Below, in pieces: positions 62,478-64,000 of a stretch of 64,000 nt of DNA. The DNA comes from Pelagibacteraceae bacterium AG-426-L23 (GTDB lineage: Bacteria > Pseudomonadota > Alphaproteobacteria > Pelagibacterales > Pelagibacteraceae): assembly GCA_003213115.1 (NCBI GenBank), contig QCNU01000001.1:248001-312000 (forward strand), in the 5' to 3' direction. How positions within the stretch are numbered: position 1 is the stretch's first letter; each line of letters starts with the position of its first letter. The notes beneath the pieces are model-generated. The model was not told where the DNA came from. It did no database searches and saw only the letters and a list, made by a program, of their open reading frames with translations. The position numbers and the translations under genes are program-made.

Positions 62478-63194
62478 TTAACCTACGTTTGATCTTCCAC
62501 CATCTACTCCAATTATTTGTCCAGTTATCCATGAACTATCATTAGATAATAAAAACTTTGCTAAGGCGGCTGAGTCTAATCCTTCACCTAATCTTTTAAG
62601 AGGATGTTGTTTAGCTATGGCTTCGGATATTTTGGGGTTCCTAAGCATTTTGCTAGCCATTTTTGAATTAGACAAACTAGGTGCAATACAATTTATTCTA
62701 ACATGAGGCGCTAATTCAGAGGCAAGTGATATAGTCAATCCCTCTAAAGATGCTTTAACCGGAGAAATAATGCTATGATTTGGAAAGCCTTGTTTTACTG
62801 CTACTGTAGAAAAAAGAACTACAGATGACTTGTTTTTTTTTAAATTGTCTTGAAATTTTCTAATTACATCAACGATTGGAAAAAAATTAAGAGCAAAACT
62901 ATTTAAATAATCTTTTTTTGTAACAAGATTTACTGGTTTTAAATCAATAGATCCAACGCAATATGCTATCCCAGCAATATCTATTTCTTTCAAATCTTCT
63001 TGTAATTTTTCAATGAAATTATTATCTAAAACATCGATTATGCTATAACTAAATCCATTTTCGCTACTTAATTTTGAAATTTCACTTTCATTTTTACCAA
63101 TAAGGTGGGCTTCAAAAGAATCTTTTTTCATTAATTTCGTTAATGAACTTCCTACTGCTCCTGTAGCTCCGAAAATTAAGAACTTTTTTTTCAT
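62478..63194 (-). CDS. Short-chain dehydrogenase/reductase with a substituted catalytic Tyr
   Basis: A 238-residue Rossmann-fold protein. LIFGATGAVGSSLTKLM is the NAD(P)-binding motif, IAYCVGSI is the NNAG-like segment, and VVLFSTVAV supplies a Ser at the active-site position. The YxxxK motif reads ISPVK, so the catalytic tyrosine is replaced by isoleucine, although the Lys is kept. HVRINCIAPSLSNSKMASKM and WITGQIIGVDGGRSNVG are typical SDR endings. It may belong to an SDR subgroup without the usual proton donor or act as a non-catalytic member. It lies 15 bases after the PsiE gene. Confidence 0.85.
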   Translation of the reverse strand: MKKKFLIFGATGAVGSSLTKLMKKDSFEAHLIGKNESEISKLSSENGFSYSIIDVLDNNFIEKLQEDLKEIDIAGIAYCVGSIDLKPVNLVTKKDYLNSFALNFFPIVDVIRKFQDNLKKNKSSVVLFSTVAVKQGFPNHSIISPVKASLEGLTISLASELAPHVRINCIAPSLSNSKMASKMLRNPKISEAIAKQHPLKRLGEGLDSAALAKFLLSNDSSWITGQIIGVDGGRSNVG

Positions 63195-63209
63195 ATTTTT
63201 GGAATTTAA

Positions 63210-63596
63210 CTAAATATCGTTACTTTTTTTTGTATCTAACTTAAGATACTTACTATTTCTAAGTCTAATAACAACAGTTGCTAACGCAACTATTAAAATT
63301 GCCGCTGATATATAAACTAATGAAGCAGGATCATCATTTTTATCTTGGAGGATTATATATCTAGCAAGAGCTGTTATCGCAATTATCATCGGATAGGTTA
63401 TTCTCACAGATCTAGTTTCCCAATATGATCTCACCAAGCCAATAACCTCAATGTAAATGAACAGTAATAATAAATCTGCCAAATCAATTTTTTTATTTTG
63501 AAACATTTCTACTACTTCTAAAATAAATCCTAACATTGTTGCAAAAAGAACAAACAGGACTGCTGTTAGTTGGATATTTCTGATTGTGTTATTCAT
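63210..63596 (-). CDS. PsiE-family (phosphate-starvation-inducible) membrane protein
   Basis: A 128-residue protein with four hydrophobic helices. LLLLFIYIEVIGLVRSYWETRSVRITYPMIIAITALARYIIL is the PsiE signature, with the conserved E and RSYW. E. coli PsiE is induced by phosphate starvation, but its function is unknown. Its start overlaps the argG stop by one base. Whether it is phosphate-controlled here cannot be seen. Confidence 0.88.
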   Translation of the reverse strand: MNNTIRNIQLTAVLFVLFATMLGFILEVVEMFQNKKIDLADLLLLFIYIEVIGLVRSYWETRSVRITYPMIIAITALARYIILQDKNDDPASLVYISAAILIVALATVVIRLRNSKYLKLDTKKSNDI

Positions 63597-64000
63597 TATA
63601 GTTTTTTTGCGTGATATTTAATAAAATTTTCAACTTTCTTTTTGTTAAAGTGCTTGTTCTCTTCAAAAGATACTTTTTTCATTGAATAAGCTTTATTATT
63701 ACTTCTTCTAGATAAAATTATCACATTACCCTTAAAAATCTTCAGGACAACTTGTCCTACAACCAGATTTCTTTTTTTATCAATAATTTTTTGAAGCTTC
63801 ATCCTTTTCTTTGAAAACCAATACCCATTATAAACAAGTTCTGAATAAAATGGCATTATTCTCTCTTTGTTGTGCATAGTGTCTTTATCTAATGTAATTG
63901 ACTCTATAGCCCTATGAGCACAATATAATATAGTCCCACCCGGTGTTTCATAAACCCCTCTAGATTTTATTCCAATAAATCTATTCTCAACTAAATCAAC
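63596..64000 (-). CDS. argG: Argininosuccinate synthase, C-terminal part (partial)
   Basis: The minus-strand frame runs in from the right edge and stops at 63596, giving 134 residues. VDLVENRFIGIKSRGVYETPGGTIL is the substrate-binding block, ESITLDKDTMHNKERIMPFYSELVYNGYWFSKKRMKLQ follows, and GNVIILSRRSNNKAYS is the C-terminal signature. ArgG joins citrulline and aspartate in arginine synthesis. The ATG at 63877 is an internal methionine, not the real start; the frame is open to the window edge. Confidence 0.95.
   Translation of the reverse strand, partial: VDLVENRFIGIKSRGVYETPGGTILYCAHRAIESITLDKDTMHNKERIMPFYSELVYNGYWFSKKRMKLQKIIDKKRNLVVGQVVLKIFKGNVIILSRRSNNKAYSMKKVSFEENKHFNKKKVENFIKYHAKKL

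Noticed and set aside
63596-63877. A complete 93-residue gene starting at 63877
   Set aside because: The frame is open upstream to the window edge and matches argG throughout, so the ATG is internal.

Overview
The window looks like a stretch of chromosome from a streamlined alphaproteobacterium, most likely a member of the SAR11 clade (Pelagibacterales). This is inferred from four things: very AT-rich DNA, lysine- and isoleucine-rich proteins, genes packed nose to tail or overlapping by 1-26 bases, and alphaproteobacterial gene neighbourhoods (leuS-lptE-holA; parB-parA-rsmG-mnmG-mnmE; maf and ppsR facing hemE; ftsK-lolA; hisB-H-A-F-E beside hslV-hslU; hemC facing tsaD). There are no insertion sequences, prophage genes, CRISPR arrays or rRNA genes, and no stretch over 300 bases lacks a gene. 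The longest gap (283 bases, 38442-38724) is the probable replication origin.

Layout. 1-3.3 kb: end of a malic enzyme gene, then envelope and RNA-modification genes (BON lipoprotein, rsmI, an LpoA-like binding protein, rdgB). 3.4-9.6 kb: chaperones grpE, dnaK, dnaJ (a heat-shock-like promoter precedes dnaK), a 55-residue membrane protein, dapB, nth and a PfkB sugar kinase. 9.6-13.2 kb: a 39-residue ArfA-like ribosome-rescue factor, an OmpR-type regulator, an L,D-transpeptidase-like gene, a YggS PLP protein, a ThiE-like gene and a major porin. 13.4-24.6 kb: DUF3576-leuS-lptE-holA on the plus strand meets parB-parA-rsmG-mnmG-mnmE-UbiH-like on the minus strand; two parS sites lie inside rsmG. 24.6-38.4 kb: ftsK-lolA, histidine genes, hslVU, Smr, Tim44-like, fxsA, secB, dnaQ-coaE-aroE-maf-ppsR. 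38.4-42.5 kb: probable oriC, then hemE-hemH-hemJ-rho. 42.5-54.4 kb: Lon-N protein, tRNA-Gly, pterin dehydratase, purH, heparinase-like, rpe, then an acetate locus (ActP-like symporter with DUF4212 partner, an unknown gene, acs), EVE and tsaD. 54.4-64 kb: hemC-hemD-mscS-yggT-folD, two photolyase-family genes with a DUF2256 protein between them, small membrane proteins, a phosphohistidine phosphatase, an SDR, PsiE and the C-terminal part of argG.

How they work together. The parABS genes and sites lie about 18.5 kb from the probable origin, a spacing typical of alphaproteobacterial chromosome segregation. Five haem biosynthesis genes sit in two clusters. Acetate uptake and activation (symporter, DUF4212, Acs) are adjacent, and both transcription units begin with an unusually G-rich Shine-Dalgarno sequence. 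The photolyase cluster suits a sunlit surface-water lifestyle. The observations most worth following up are the origin repeats, the parS pair inside rsmG, the tiny ArfA-like gene, the divergent regulator/transpeptidase pair whose start codons share one ATGCAT, the terminator built into the end of a coding sequence, the highly basic tail on Acs, and a photolyase FAD domain that appears to precede its alpha/beta domain.
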